Shown one piece after another: positions 34,551 to 44,354 of a stretch of 64,000 nt of DNA. Numbering within the stretch: the stretch's first letter is position 1; each line of letters begins with the position of its first letter. Made by a program: the position numbers and the translations under genes. The stretch spans positions 62,001 to 126,000 of the forward strand of contig RFGH01000117.1 of the NCBI GenBank assembly GCA_003696675.1, written 5' to 3'. Source of the stretch: Planctomycetota bacterium. Lineage in GTDB: Bacteria > Planctomycetota > Phycisphaerae > Phycisphaerales > UBA1924. The notes beneath the pieces were generated by a model. The model was given only the letters and a program-made list of their open reading frames with translations, was not told the origin of the DNA and made no database searches.

Positions 34551-35282
34551 TCAGAAACTGGCCGAGGCGATCTCTTCCCGGAGGGGGATGAGCAGGGCCG
34601 GCACGGCGAGGGTGTCGACGAGCTCGCGACCGCGGGCCGCGAGCATGTCCATCCGGGCGGGGAGGTGCTTGAGATCGGTGACCGGCTCCGTCGATCGGAC
34701 CGTTACATAGAGTGAGATCGGATCGGGGCGTTCCGCCCCCGCCTTGGCCGAACGGGTCTTGACCTCGACAGATGCATGCAAGCCATGATCCAGCGTGAGC
34801 CCGACCAGCGGCTGGCACTCGCGGACGGTCGCGTTGGGCAGGTCAAACAGTGCGGCTAGAGGGGATCCATCGAGCAGCGCCGACGCGACGATGGTGTCGT
34901 GGTTTGATCGTGCGGCGAGATCGAAACCGAACAGGATCTCGACCGACTCAACATCGAGAGGTGAGATGGAAAGGTAGTATGGGCAAACCTCGGCCGCGGA
35001 ACGGTGGAGATCATGGATCTGATCTTCCGTCTCGGGGTTGACGATGCCGGTGCGGACCGAGTGGCTTCGGATGGCCATCCATCGGTGCGGGACATCGTCC
35101 TGGCCCGACTCGAGGGCGAGTTCGTCCTTGTAGCGACGGAAGGCGGCCATCTTGGGATATTCGCGCTTGATGCGCTCGAAGAGTTCGAGCACTGGTTCGC
35201 GTGACCGTGGCAGTTCCATCCGCGAGGTCAGCTTGGCGTTGACATAGAAGTCAGAACACAACGCCGCATAGCTCATCGTCAT
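34551..35282 (-). CDS. Conserved-looking protein of unknown function
   Basis: The 243-residue soluble protein begins MTMSYAALCSDFYVNAKLTS (a second start at 35276, MSYAALC, is possible). A basic helical region, LFERIKREYPKMAAFRRYKD, follows. Then comes SLYVTVRSTEP within an alpha/beta part that includes VCPYYLSISPLDVESVEILF. I have no family name for it. It precedes the ParA-CBM48 gene on the same strand with a 165-base gap that could hold a separate promoter. Codon usage and composition match the neighbours. Confidence 0.75.
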   Translation of the reverse strand: MTMSYAALCSDFYVNAKLTSRMELPRSREPVLELFERIKREYPKMAAFRRYKDELALESGQDDVPHRWMAIRSHSVRTGIVNPETEDQIHDLHRSAAEVCPYYLSISPLDVESVEILFGFDLAARSNHDTIVASALLDGSPLAALFDLPNATVRECQPLVGLTLDHGLHASVEVKTRSAKAGAERPDPISLYVTVRSTEPVTDLKHLPARMDMLAARGRELVDTLAVPALLIPLREEIASASF

Positions 35283-35378
35283 GTGTTGGGCCTCCGATGC
35301 CTCTGGGGAGCAGTGTACCGATGCGCATGGGTTGCGCGGGGTTGTTGACAGGTTGTGCACAGCATCTTGACCGAATTA

Positions 35379-36584
35379 TCACACGGTGCGGATCCCGAGA
35401 TAGGTGATCTGCCGCCAGAGCCACTCGAACGGGCCGTAGGGAAACCACCTTAGCCAGAGAGCGCTGAACGCCAGATTGAAGATCCATACGGCGAGCACGA
35501 TCCCGTACAACGCCGGGAAGTCGATCGTACCGAAACGCCCCAGACCGTAGCCGTAGAAAATCGTGGTGCAGATCAGGGTTTGGCTGAGGTAGTTCGTCAA
35601 GGCCATGCGTCCGACATTGGCCAGTCCCTTCACCGGTCCGCGCATCGCACGCGACCGGCAGGCGAGCACGACGAGTTGGCTGTACCCCAGAGAAAGCGGG
35701 ATGCCGAGGAACTGGGCGAAGGCCTGCCAGACGAACGCGGGCGGTGTGACAAGGTCGAGCGAATAGCAGGCGAGGTATCCAATGACGGTGAGGACCGAAC
35801 CAAGAAGGAGCATTGAAAGCCCGAAGGTGACATGGAATCGGGTCGAGCGCTCTCCTGTCAGGATTCCGGATCGTGTCAGCCCCATTCCCAACGCCATCGT
35901 GCCCCATAGGGCGGGAAGAAAGAGCGGGCCGTATTGGAGCTGGAACTTGGCGGTCTGAAAGAACCGCGTGCGGAAGGCGTCAGCGAAGGAGCCTCGGTAT
36001 CCGGCGAGCTCGCTCGCCGGATCTCCCAGAAGCTGCTCGAGGGGCATTTTTCCGGTTTCGACGAAGTACAGCCCGGCGGCCATGAAGAGGCCCATCAGCA
36101 CGAAGCCGAGGGTGTAGGCGGCGAGTCCGCCCCAGATCTGGACACCGATCGGCAGACGCCTGATCCACCAGACGAGGGTGAGCCCCGCGAAGGCGTACCA
36201 AGTCAGGATGTCGCCATACCAGAACAGGTAGGCATGGATCAGTCCGAAGCCTAAAAGGACCGCGCAACGCCGATGCCAGAGGGCCCATCCGTCCGTCAGT
36301 TTCGATCGCCCCGACGAACGGGTTTTGCGATCGAACTACACCACCCCTGCCCCGAAGAGCATCGCGAAGAGAAACATGAACTTACCGAGGAACACCGTCT
36401 GCATCACGGTGAGGGCGAAGGCGTTCCATGCGCTATCGCCCATCGTCGTGTGGTCGAACATCGATGCGACCGGCCAAGAGAAGGTATAAATATTGGGTAC
36501 CAGAATGCCCAGCAGCGCGAAGCCGCGAAGAGCGTCGAGCGTGATCAGGCGATCGCGTTCGGGCGTGTGGGTTCGGTCAGCCAT
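35379..36584 (-). pseudogene. DUF418 membrane protein gene interrupted by an in-frame TAG
   Basis: Starting at ATG 36584 (MADRTHTPERDRLITLDALR), the frame encodes the DUF418 N-terminus: DALRGFALLGILVPNIYTFS, then KFMFLFAMLFGAG. A TAG at 36338-36336 stops it after 82 residues. The same frame continues without any other stop to 35379 and encodes the rest of the family: WALWHRRCAVLLGFGLIHAY, GDILTWYAFAGLTLVWW, and a C-terminal DUF418 domain with LANVGRMALTNYLSQTLICT and GPFEWLWRQITY. Without the TAG the product would be 401 residues, a normal DUF418 length. A single substitution (for example TGG, TTG or CAG to TAG) explains it. It could also be a sequence error. The start overlaps the HAD gene by 40 bases. 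Confidence 0.85.
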
Positions 36585-37261
36585 GCCAGAATGTCCCCCG
36601 TGCGTGAAAGATCTTTGACGACTCGGTGCGCGCCCGCCGCGGCCAGCTCGGCGGCGGAGTTGTGACCGGTCGCGACCGCGAGCACCCGGCAGCCGTGGGC
36701 CAAGGCACAGGATACATCATGGATGGTGTCGCCGATGATGACGACCTGATCGGGAGACAGTCTGACGCCTTTCAGTGCTGCATGGCGTTCGATGCCGATG
36801 GGGGGCAGGTGATCGCGGACTGGCGGGAAGTGCGGCGAATCGTCGCCCCACACCCGGACCGGGAACCGCTCGATATCAAATCCGGCAGCGCCGAGCTTGA
36901 GCCGCCCGGTTTCCTCGAAGTTTCCGGTGAGCAGCCCCAGCGTGACCTCGGCCATGTCCCCGAGAGCATCGACGAGTTGGTGTGTACCAGCAAGCGCGGT
37001 GCTGGTCGCTCCAGAATCGAGGGCGAGCGCGAGTCGCTCGGCGTACGCCGCCCGCATGGCCCGAATGTTCTCGGGGGACGGGATGACCCCCGCCCGCTCG
37101 AGTATGTCGCCGATGATGAGGAGATCCAGTCGACCCCCGAACTCGATACCCTCGACGGAGAGATGGTCGCCGAAGAGTGAGCGGCCCGCGTCCTGCAGGC
37201 AGACCATGCCTACACCGCGGGTTTCGAGCAGTGTGCGGTCGATGTCAAAGAGGATCAGCAT
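36545..37261 (-). CDS. HAD-superfamily hydrolase (phosphoglycolate phosphatase-like)
   Basis: The 238-residue protein has HAD motifs in order: MLILFDIDRTLL (nucleophile Asp6), LGLLTGNFEETGRLKL (motif II Thr), and VVIIGDTIHDVSCALAHG (motif IV Asp). The cap domain between motif I and II is helical (C1 type). These suggest a small-molecule phosphatase. The TGNF motif is common in a planctomycete/actinobacterial group that removes phosphate from sugar phosphates, but the substrate is open. Start at ATG 37261. Upstream open sequence is discarded because HAD motif I begins at this Met. Confidence 0.88.
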   Translation of the reverse strand: MLILFDIDRTLLETRGVGMVCLQDAGRSLFGDHLSVEGIEFGGRLDLLIIGDILERAGVIPSPENIRAMRAAYAERLALALDSGATSTALAGTHQLVDALGDMAEVTLGLLTGNFEETGRLKLGAAGFDIERFPVRVWGDDSPHFPPVRDHLPPIGIERHAALKGVRLSPDQVVIIGDTIHDVSCALAHGCRVLAVATGHNSAAELAAAGAHRVVKDLSRTGDILAWLTEPTRPNAIA

Positions 37262-37293
37262 GGGCGAGCGTATCCGTGGGTCGACACAGCCGT

Positions 37294-37566
37294 TTATGCG
37301 TATCGGATGCGGAATCCCGATTCGTCGCGTTCCGGATTGACCTGGACGGTCAGCTCCCGAACTACCAGGCCCGAGACACGGCGGCGGAGGTCGCCCAGAT
37401 ATCGCTCCACCGCGTCCTCGTCGCCCTGCACTTCGAGCAAGACTGTGCCGTCGGGCTCGTTGCGGACCCATCCGGTCACGGGGTGCCGTGACGCGGTATC
37501 GCGGGCGCGGGCTCGGAAGCCCACCCCCTGCACCCGGCCCTGGAACAGCACGCGGCGACGGATCAT
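37294..37566 (-). CDS. Acylphosphatase
   Basis: The 90-residue enzyme hydrolyses carboxyl-phosphate bonds. FQGRVQGVGFRARARD carries the catalytic Arg in VGFR, and GWVRNEPDGTVLLEVQGDED holds the catalytic Asn. The length is typical for the family. It starts at ATG 37566 with a short leader and leads the minus-strand run acylphosphatase, HAD, DUF418. It is divergent from dnaG with about 170 bases between. Confidence 0.93.
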   Translation of the reverse strand: MIRRRVLFQGRVQGVGFRARARDTASRHPVTGWVRNEPDGTVLLEVQGDEDAVERYLGDLRRRVSGLVVRELTVQVNPERDESGFRIRYA

Positions 37567-37683
37567 GGCGGAATTGTCGGCGGGCTTTCGGATGGGAGCA
37601 AGTGTTCCCGAGGACTGTGGCGTGCCGTTTCGGGAAAAATCGTTCGCGTCTCTAGGATCCGGCGGGGGTAATGCCCTACTGCG

Positions 37684-37712
37684 TTGGCTGATCTTCGGGG
37701 CTGTGCTACCCT
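37684..37712 (+). promoter_or_regulatory. Possible promoter of dnaG-rpoD
   Basis: TTGGCT at 37684-37689 and TACCCT at 37707-37712 are 17 bases apart. Start would be near 37719, about 20 bases before the dnaG ATG. The -10 is only a moderate match. Confidence 0.45.
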
Positions 37713-37738
37713 CACGCGTGGATCTTGGGACCGCACGG

Positions 37739-39652
37739 ATGGATCTGTACCATCGACAGGACGACGACCGTCAACGCGTGAAAGACGCGTCGGACATCGT
37801 CCGGGTGGTGGGCGAACACCTGACGCTCAAGCCCAAGGGGCGGGAGTTCGTCGGACTGTGCCCGTTCCACGACGATCGCAACCCTTCGATGTGCGTGGTG
37901 CCCGCCAAGCAGATTTTTCACTGCTTCGTGTGCGGGACGGGTGGCGATGTGTTTTCGTTTGTTCAGAAGTACCACTCGATGGACTTCCGTGAGGCGCTCG
38001 AGTTTCTGGCCCAGCGAGCGGGGATCGAGCTGACACGGCGACAGCCGCAACGCGAAGACGGTGCCGCGGAAAGGACTGGCGCGTCTGTCGTCACGAAGGC
38101 GGACATTCTCAAAGCCAATGACATCGCGCAGGCTTTCTTTCGTGCCATTTTGAGTCATCCCGAGCACGGCCGCTCCGCACGCGAACTGATCGCCCGGCGT
38201 GGCATTTCGCCGGAGATGGTCGAGCGGTTCGGTATCGGCGCCGCGCCGGACCGTTGGGACGGGCTGCTGGTCACGATCGAGAAAAAGGGGCTGAACCCTC
38301 GGGCCTTCGAAGCGGCCGGACTTCTCAAGACCAGGGAGTCCGGCGGGAAGTACGACGCGCTGCGGAACCGTCTGATATTCCCGATTCAGGATCAGCTCGG
38401 ACGCGTGATCGCGTTCGGCGGGCGGCGGATCAACGACGAGGATGACCCGAAGTATCTGAACAGTCCCGAGACACTGGCGTTCCGGAAGAACACAACGCTG
38501 TATGGGCTCACGCATGCTTCGCGTGCGATCCAACAGCGACGCACCGCGGTGGTTGTCGAGGGGTATACGGATGTCGTCGCTTGCCATCAGCACGGGATCG
38601 AGCATGTGGTTGGTACGCTCGGGACCGCGCTCACAACGGGGCACGCCGCTGTGCTTCGACGGTTGTGCGACTCGGTCGTTCTGCTTTTCGACGGTGATGC
38701 GGCCGGTGAAAAGGCAGCCGACCGTGCGGTGGAGGTGCTCTTTACCGAGCAGCTTGATATCCGCGTGGCCACACTGGCCGGTGTAACCGACGCGAAGGAC
38801 CCGGACGAGTTGCTCAAACGGGCAGATGGCCGTGCGACTTTCGAGCGTGCGATCGCCGATGCTCCGGACCTTCTCGCTTGGAAGTTCGAACGATTGCGGG
38901 CATCCCTAAGCGACAAGGGGCCCGCGGCCATCGCCAACGCGGTCGAAGAGGAGTTTGAGCGGTTCGCTCGGCTCGGCATGTCGCGGCTGGGGCCGGTCCG
39001 TCGGCGACAGCTGGTGCGGCTGATCAGCGAAGCCACCGGCATCGACGAACGGACGATCCAGAATCAGATGCGGACGGGGCGTGGACCGGGCCAGCGGAAC
39101 GGTGGCACGGACGACGCTGTCGGTGCGACCCGCAAAGCGTGTCCGACGGGGCGGGAACTCGTACTCGGCTGTCTGCTGAATGACGGGCGGCTTTGGAACA
39201 CCATGACCCACGACGAGCGGGATCGCATCCGGGTGGATGCGTTCGTGAACCCGCTTTCACGCCTGGTGGCCGACGCGGTGCAGAGGTGTGGCTGGGACGG
39301 CATCGGGCCGGGCCTGGACGCGACTCTGAGCGAGATCGACGCGGAGAGCGAGCTGGCAGCGGACGCGGCGGCGTGGGCGGTAACGCTGGCCCGCAGCGTC
39401 GAGCAGCAAAGCCAGGGCGACCCGGAGCGGCTCCGCCGGCTGCTGGACGAGTGCCTGCGATCGGCGGGGCTCGAGGACGAGTTGGGACGCACCGGCGGCA
39501 CGGACGCGGGGGCGCAACAATCAGTGTCCGACCCCGGTCCTCAGGGCGGCGTTCGAGCGGAGGGCGAATCGCTGGAGGCTTTTATCCAGCGGCAGCGTGC
39601 CCTTCGGGAGAGGTTCGGTCGCCCAGGCGTGACACGCCTGGCGGGAGAGTGA
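37739..39652 (+). CDS. dnaG: DNA primase
   Basis: The 637-residue primase makes RNA primers for replication. The zinc-binding domain has C41PFH44 and C62FVC65. The catalytic core follows (ELIARRGISPEMVERFGIG region), with TOPRIM acidic residues in VVVEGYTDVVACHQHG and VLLFDGDAAGEKAADRAV. The helicase-binding domain at the C-terminus is divergent. ATG 37739 was chosen. A GTG seven codons upstream and longer open sequence also exist; the latter extends antisense to the acylphosphatase gene. The gene is followed by rpoD after 102 bases. Confidence 0.95.
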   Translation: MDLYHRQDDDRQRVKDASDIVRVVGEHLTLKPKGREFVGLCPFHDDRNPSMCVVPAKQIFHCFVCGTGGDVFSFVQKYHSMDFREALEFLAQRAGIELTRRQPQREDGAAERTGASVVTKADILKANDIAQAFFRAILSHPEHGRSARELIARRGISPEMVERFGIGAAPDRWDGLLVTIEKKGLNPRAFEAAGLLKTRESGGKYDALRNRLIFPIQDQLGRVIAFGGRRINDEDDPKYLNSPETLAFRKNTTLYGLTHASRAIQQRRTAVVVEGYTDVVACHQHGIEHVVGTLGTALTTGHAAVLRRLCDSVVLLFDGDAAGEKAADRAVEVLFTEQLDIRVATLAGVTDAKDPDELLKRADGRATFERAIADAPDLLAWKFERLRASLSDKGPAAIANAVEEEFERFARLGMSRLGPVRRRQLVRLISEATGIDERTIQNQMRTGRGPGQRNGGTDDAVGATRKACPTGRELVLGCLLNDGRLWNTMTHDERDRIRVDAFVNPLSRLVADAVQRCGWDGIGPGLDATLSEIDAESELAADAAAWAVTLARSVEQQSQGDPERLRRLLDECLRSAGLEDELGRTGGTDAGAQQSVSDPGPQGGVRAEGESLEAFIQRQRALRERFGRPGVTRLAGE

Positions 39653-39754
39653 CTTGCGGCGCTGCGGAGGACTGGCGGCGTCGATTCGTGGGCAGGGCCG
39701 CACGGAAGGGCAGAACGCCCATAGCGGCCCGAAGGATGTACGCAGGAGCACGCC

Positions 39755-41665
39755 GTGATCTCGATGCTGCACCCGCCACTTGAAGACCTGCTCGCCATCG
39801 GCGCTGAGCGGGGCTGGCTGAGTTACGAGGAACTGAACAACATCCTGCCCGACGAGATGGTCGAGTGGCGAGCGGTGCATGATCTGCTGACGCGGATAGA
39901 CGCCGCGGGCATCGAGTTGATCGACGAGATGGAGTTCCGGGCCCGTTCGTTCCGGGCGTCCAAACGGGGCGAGCCCTTCTTGCCGGTCGGTCCGCTGGGC
40001 GGCGGGTTCCGTGCGATGTCGGTAACCGGGGGTGAGCACCGGGGTGAACACGAACGACTGCGCGTTCAGATCAACTCTCCCCACTACGAGAACGGGCAAA
40101 CGATCAAGCCGAATGAGCTGAGGCGGCTGGCGGGCGAGGCGGCTGACTCGTTCGACCGTGACGAGGCCGAGCGGGATGTGGCGGAAGCCCGGGATCTCGA
40201 CGCAGACTCCCTGCAGCGTGACATCGACGACAACAACTCCGAGCCTAGCAGCAAGCGGATCGATGATCCGGTGCGTATGTACTTGAGCCAGATGGGCTCG
40301 ATCCCTCTGCTGACACGGGACGAGGAGATCCGGCTCGCCAAGAAGATCGAGACAACCCGAATGGTGTTCCGGCGTCGTTGCCTGCAATCGGACTACATCG
40401 TGGCCCAAGCGGTAGCCACGCTTCGTCAGGTGTCCAATGGTGAGCTTCCATTCGATCGAACTCTGCGTATCTCGACACTCGACGAGAACGCCAAGGACAA
40501 GCTGTCCTTGCGGATCCCCGCCAATCTGCCGACCATCGAGAAGATTCTCGAACTGAATCGGGAAGACTGGCATACGCTCGAATCTCTGCGGGGCGACGAC
40601 GGCAAGTTCAAGAACGCGAAACAGGCACGGGAGCTGGCGGACCGGCTGGAGGCACGGCGTCGCCGCATGGCAGCCCTGATGGAAGAACTTTGCCTGCGGA
40701 CGGGACGAATCGTTCCTTTGATGCGCAAGCTGCGGTCGATCAGCGAGAAGATGGAGCGTCTGCAGAGCGAGATGCTGCAAGCGGCCCGCTATCCCAAGAG
40801 CCACGACGCCGAAGATCTCGAAGTCATGCGTGAGGAGCTCGACGGGCTCCGTGCCCTTGTGCTGAGCGAGCCCGAGGAACTCTCCGCACGCGTCCGGGAC
40901 ATCACCACGGTGTTCTGGGAGTATGAGCAGGCCAAACGCGACCTTTCGGGCGGCAACCTCCGTCTGGTGGTATCGATCGCCAAGAAGTACCGCAACCGTG
41001 GGCTGGGCTTCTTGGATGTGATTCAAGAGGGCAACACGGGCCTGATGCGCGCGGTGGACAAGTATGAGTACAAACGCGGATACAAGTTCTCGACCTACGC
41101 GACATGGTGGATCCGCCAAGCGATCACCCGGGCCATCGCGGATCACGCGCGGACCATCCGCATTCCGGTCCACATGATCGAGACGATGACCAAGCTGCGG
41201 AACATCCAGAAGGAGATCACGCAGCGGACGGGGGTTGAGCCGACGCTGGAAGAACTGGCCGAGCACGCGGGCATGCCCGAGCACGAGGTGCGGCGCATCA
41301 TGCGGATCGGGCGGCACCCGGTGTCCTTGGACCGCCCGGTCGGCGAAAGCGAGGACTCGAACTTCGGAGACTTCATCGAGGACACGAACCAGTCCAGCCC
41401 GTCGGACACCGCCAGCCAAGAGATGCTCCGCCAGCGGCTCGAGCAGGTGCTCAAAACCCTGACCTACCGCGAACGGGAGATCATCAAGCTCCGCTACGGC
41501 ATCGGCGACGGGTACACCTATACGCTGGAAGAGGTCGGGCGGATCTTCAAAGTGACCCGCGAGCGGGTCCGTCAGGTGGAAGCCAAGGCCATCCGCAAGC
41601 TCCAACATCCGGTCCGCAGCCGCAAGCTCAAGGGCTTCGTGGACGGGGAACAGGCGGGGGCCTGA
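39755..41665 (+). CDS. rpoD: Primary RNA polymerase sigma factor (sigma-70)
   Basis: The 636-residue protein directs RNA polymerase to housekeeping promoters. Region 1.1-like N-terminus ([20 protein letters not shown]), region 1.2 ([20 protein letters not shown]), region 2 ([40 protein letters not shown]), region 3 and region 4.2 ([20 protein letters not shown]) are all present. The GTG at 39755 is preceded by AGGAG at 6 bases, and an ATG at 39764 is the alternative. It follows dnaG on the same strand. Confidence 0.97.
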   Translation: MISMLHPPLEDLLAIGAERGWLSYEELNNILPDEMVEWRAVHDLLTRIDAAGIELIDEMEFRARSFRASKRGEPFLPVGPLGGGFRAMSVTGGEHRGEHERLRVQINSPHYENGQTIKPNELRRLAGEAADSFDRDEAERDVAEARDLDADSLQRDIDDNNSEPSSKRIDDPVRMYLSQMGSIPLLTRDEEIRLAKKIETTRMVFRRRCLQSDYIVAQAVATLRQVSNGELPFDRTLRISTLDENAKDKLSLRIPANLPTIEKILELNREDWHTLESLRGDDGKFKNAKQARELADRLEARRRRMAALMEELCLRTGRIVPLMRKLRSISEKMERLQSEMLQAARYPKSHDAEDLEVMREELDGLRALVLSEPEELSARVRDITTVFWEYEQAKRDLSGGNLRLVVSIAKKYRNRGLGFLDVIQEGNTGLMRAVDKYEYKRGYKFSTYATWWIRQAITRAIADHARTIRIPVHMIETMTKLRNIQKEITQRTGVEPTLEELAEHAGMPEHEVRRIMRIGRHPVSLDRPVGESEDSNFGDFIEDTNQSSPSDTASQEMLRQRLEQVLKTLTYREREIIKLRYGIGDGYTYTLEEVGRIFKVTRERVRQVEAKAIRKLQHPVRSRKLKGFVDGEQAGA

Positions 41666-41767
41666 GAGGTCCGATCACGCACCGCAGCGGCCGCGGAACC
41701 GGCACCAGAGCAGGAAAACCCCGATTTTCGGCGTGCGAGCGGAAAAATGCCGGGGTATCGTCTGAGC

Positions 41768-43045
41768 ATGCTTTTTTCCGTATATCGATGTGTTGCTGCC
41801 TTGGCGGCGGTTGCCGGATCCGCTATTGCCGGGTCGCCGAGCCTCGTGATCGTCGGTGAGAACGGCGCCGACACACCCCACTCATTCGCATATTGCGTCT
41901 CGGGCGACGGATCGACGATGGGCGGATTCACCCGGATGGGGACCGGGATCCGCGGGTTCCGATGGAGGGCCGATTCCGGGCTCGTGCTGCTCGATCCGGT
42001 CACGGCCGAGCCGAGCGAGTTGGATATTCCCTTCGCACTCAGCCACGACGGATCGGTGGTGTTCGGCTATTCGCAGATCGGCGTCGAGCCAGTTGCAACA
42101 CGATGGGATGCCAGCGGATCGCCGCAGACGCTCGGAACGATCGGCACGGACCCTCTTTCCGGATTCAGCTACTCGAACGCGGTAGGTTGCTCGCCGGACG
42201 GTTCGGTGGCGGTTGGGTTTTCGACTTCCTCGTCCGGCAAGGAAGCAATGCGGTGGACGCTCGATGGACTCCAGGGGCTCGGAGGGCTGCGGACCTCGGG
42301 CTTGCAAGATGCCCAGGCTTTCGCCATCGATTCGGCTGGTGTGATCCGTGGACACGCGAAAGATGACTTGAACCGCCTTCGTTTATTCCGCTGGGCGGAG
42401 AATGATGGGATCGAAGAGATCCCGCAATCGCTGTTTACACAGCAGATTGTGGTTGATGCGTCGCCTGACGGGCGGGCGCTGACCGGCGGCGCACTCCGCG
42501 AGGGGATCACCGTTGGCGTGCCCTATGTGTGGACCGAGTCGGGAGGCTCGGTGGAGCTGCCGATGCCGGCGGGATCGAACGCCGCGTTCGGTTACGCGGT
42601 TTCGGATGGCGGCACAGTCGTCGCAGGTCGGTACGAGCCAGCCCCGACCAGCCCGGGCACCTCGGGTTGGCTCTGGACGCCGCAGGGCGGCGTCGTGGAT
42701 CTGCTGGATTACTGTCGCGACACCCTGGCAATCGATCCGGGCGACTGGGTGCTCTACCCCGAAGACATCGATGCTGCCGGGCGGTTCCTGGTGGGTGTCG
42801 CGAGCTATCACCCTGACGGCTCGGCGATCGGGCTGGCGGAGGCCGCGTTCATCCTGGACCTCAGACCCCCGTGCACAGCGGATTTGGCCGAGCCGTTCGG
42901 GAGTCTGAATGTCTTTGACATTCTTGAATACATCGCCCGGTACAACCTGCAAGATCCTTCTGCGGATCTTGCCGAACCGTACGGGGCGTTCAACATCTTC
43001 GACATTCTCGCGTATATGGACAGCTACAATGCGGGCTGCCCCTGA
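41768..43045 (+). CDS. Secreted HAF-repeat protein with GC-type dockerin-like tail
   Basis: The 425-residue protein has a signal peptide (MLFSVYRCVAALAAVAGSAI, cleavage near residue 21). It then has repeated about 45-residue units with a DG/A-x-V-x-G pattern, such as SHDGSVVFGYSQIG, SPDGSVAVGFSTSS and SDGGTVVAGRYEPA, often followed by RW. These match extracellular HAF-type repeats of a predicted beta-propeller. The last 52 residues hold two dockerin-like repeats (GSLNVFDILEYIARYNLQDP and AFNIFDILAYMDSYNAGCP). The Asp ladder of a true Ca-loop is reduced here (DLAEPFG). The ligand is unknown. Confidence 0.85.
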   Translation: MLFSVYRCVAALAAVAGSAIAGSPSLVIVGENGADTPHSFAYCVSGDGSTMGGFTRMGTGIRGFRWRADSGLVLLDPVTAEPSELDIPFALSHDGSVVFGYSQIGVEPVATRWDASGSPQTLGTIGTDPLSGFSYSNAVGCSPDGSVAVGFSTSSSGKEAMRWTLDGLQGLGGLRTSGLQDAQAFAIDSAGVIRGHAKDDLNRLRLFRWAENDGIEEIPQSLFTQQIVVDASPDGRALTGGALREGITVGVPYVWTESGGSVELPMPAGSNAAFGYAVSDGGTVVAGRYEPAPTSPGTSGWLWTPQGGVVDLLDYCRDTLAIDPGDWVLYPEDIDAAGRFLVGVASYHPDGSAIGLAEAAFILDLRPPCTADLAEPFGSLNVFDILEYIARYNLQDPSADLAEPYGAFNIFDILAYMDSYNAGCP

Positions 43046-43051
43046 CCAAGA

Positions 43052-44308
43052 TCACCGCGGGCGTCGCGCCGCCGAAGCAGAGTCGAACGACATCACCAGC
43101 GTCGTCGGAACCGGCGGGTAGGGCATCCGTACGCGGAACACATCGAACGACTCGGGCGCCCAACCCAGCGTGCCCAACGCCTCGTCCACCGCGTCGGCGA
43201 AGCGAGGGAATGCTTCGACGGCCAGCTCGGTCGGATGGGCCCTGAGAACCTCGAGCTCCGGCGGACCGGGCAGTTCATCATCGACGGGCACGCTGGGGCC
43301 GGCAATCCCCGCAAAGAGATCAGACACGATCGAGACGCGCGGGCGTGCCCTGGAGAACAGGTCGCGGTGCATGAACACATCGAACACGGCCTGCTGAGCG
43401 GGGATGCGTAGCGCGAAGCGGGTCCGAAGCGGATCCTCGCCGTCTTCCACATAGCGTGACTTGAGCGAGCGGCTGACCTCGCCCATGACCAGATCGAACC
43501 GACCCAGCTTGCCCACGGGCCCAGGACCGAGCATGTATTCGACCGCGCCGAGCGTGGAAGGGGCACGCTCGATGACCGGGAGCGGGTGGGAGCAATACGC
43601 CTTGAGCAGCGGGATCTCTTCGCCGGGGTCGGTGCCGCGGAGCGACGGGTCCACGGCCTCGCGCCGGAAGCCGGACTCGACACCCTCGCTCTTGCGGACG
43701 GTCATGCGGGCGACGCGCCACGGCACATCCCGACGCAATCGCTGGCAACCGATGATGCCGCGGAGCAAGGCGACATCGATCTCATCGCCCGATGCCGAGG
43801 GATGCAGGATGTAGGTCATCAGGTTGGCGACGCACTCGATGCCCCAGACCGAGCGGATGCCTTGGAAGGCGAGCTTCCGGTGTTCAATGGTCGACCGCTC
43901 TTCGGTCGATTGAGCGCTGAGTAAGACATCGAACCCGGCCCGATTATCGGCGTGGCGGGTGACACAGGCGTGGAACGCCTCGCCTGCTTTACGGACGGCA
44001 TCGACCGATTTGCGGTCTGCCCCTGCACGCTCCAATCCCTCGGCGATCAGCCCGATGCCGGCCCGACCCGGGACGAAGAGGGCCGCCGCGAAGGGATCTT
44101 CATTGGAGAGCATCCAGTGGAGCTTCCACCCGAGCTTCGTGTCCAGTCCCAGATCACGGGACAGCTCGGCCGGGGCGCGGACCGAGCCGTCCGGATCGTC
44201 ACCGAGGGCGTGGAGAATCGCCCCGCGGAGGTCGGCGATGACGGAGCGGACCTCTGTCTCGAAGGAAGACTCGGAGGGGCCGGCCAGGGTGTTGACTGAT
44301 TTCTTCAT
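43052..44308 (-). CDS. Unknown protein following the proline-utilisation gene
   Basis: The 418-residue protein starts at ATG 44308, 46 bases after the end of the PutA-like gene on the same strand. Residues 1-90 contain VRSVIADLRGAILHALGDDP and LSRDLGLDTKLGWKLHWMLS, which could be a winged or helix-turn-helix unit. Then come a helical middle part (AFQGIRSVWGIECVANLMTY) and a mixed C-terminus. No transmembrane helix or signal peptide is visible. I recognise no family. The coupling to proline catabolism could suggest a regulator, but this is a guess. Confidence 0.75.
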   Translation of the reverse strand: MKKSVNTLAGPSESSFETEVRSVIADLRGAILHALGDDPDGSVRAPAELSRDLGLDTKLGWKLHWMLSNEDPFAAALFVPGRAGIGLIAEGLERAGADRKSVDAVRKAGEAFHACVTRHADNRAGFDVLLSAQSTEERSTIEHRKLAFQGIRSVWGIECVANLMTYILHPSASGDEIDVALLRGIIGCQRLRRDVPWRVARMTVRKSEGVESGFRREAVDPSLRGTDPGEEIPLLKAYCSHPLPVIERAPSTLGAVEYMLGPGPVGKLGRFDLVMGEVSRSLKSRYVEDGEDPLRTRFALRIPAQQAVFDVFMHRDLFSRARPRVSIVSDLFAGIAGPSVPVDDELPGPPELEVLRAHPTELAVEAFPRFADAVDEALGTLGWAPESFDVFRVRMPYPPVPTTLVMSFDSASAARRPR

Positions 44309-44354
44309 CCGGTTCGCTGCCTCACGGGTCAAAGGGAGCTCAGCATCGATCGGC

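Noticed and set aside
37307..37738. In-frame upstream extension of dnaG by 144 codons
   Set aside because: The extension is antisense to the acylphosphatase gene; the primase zinc domain starts normally from ATG 37739.
39521..41608. 695-codon minus-strand open frame opposite rpoD
   Set aside because: Leu/Arg/Asp/His-biased antisense shadow with no start signal; the sense strand encodes sigma-70.
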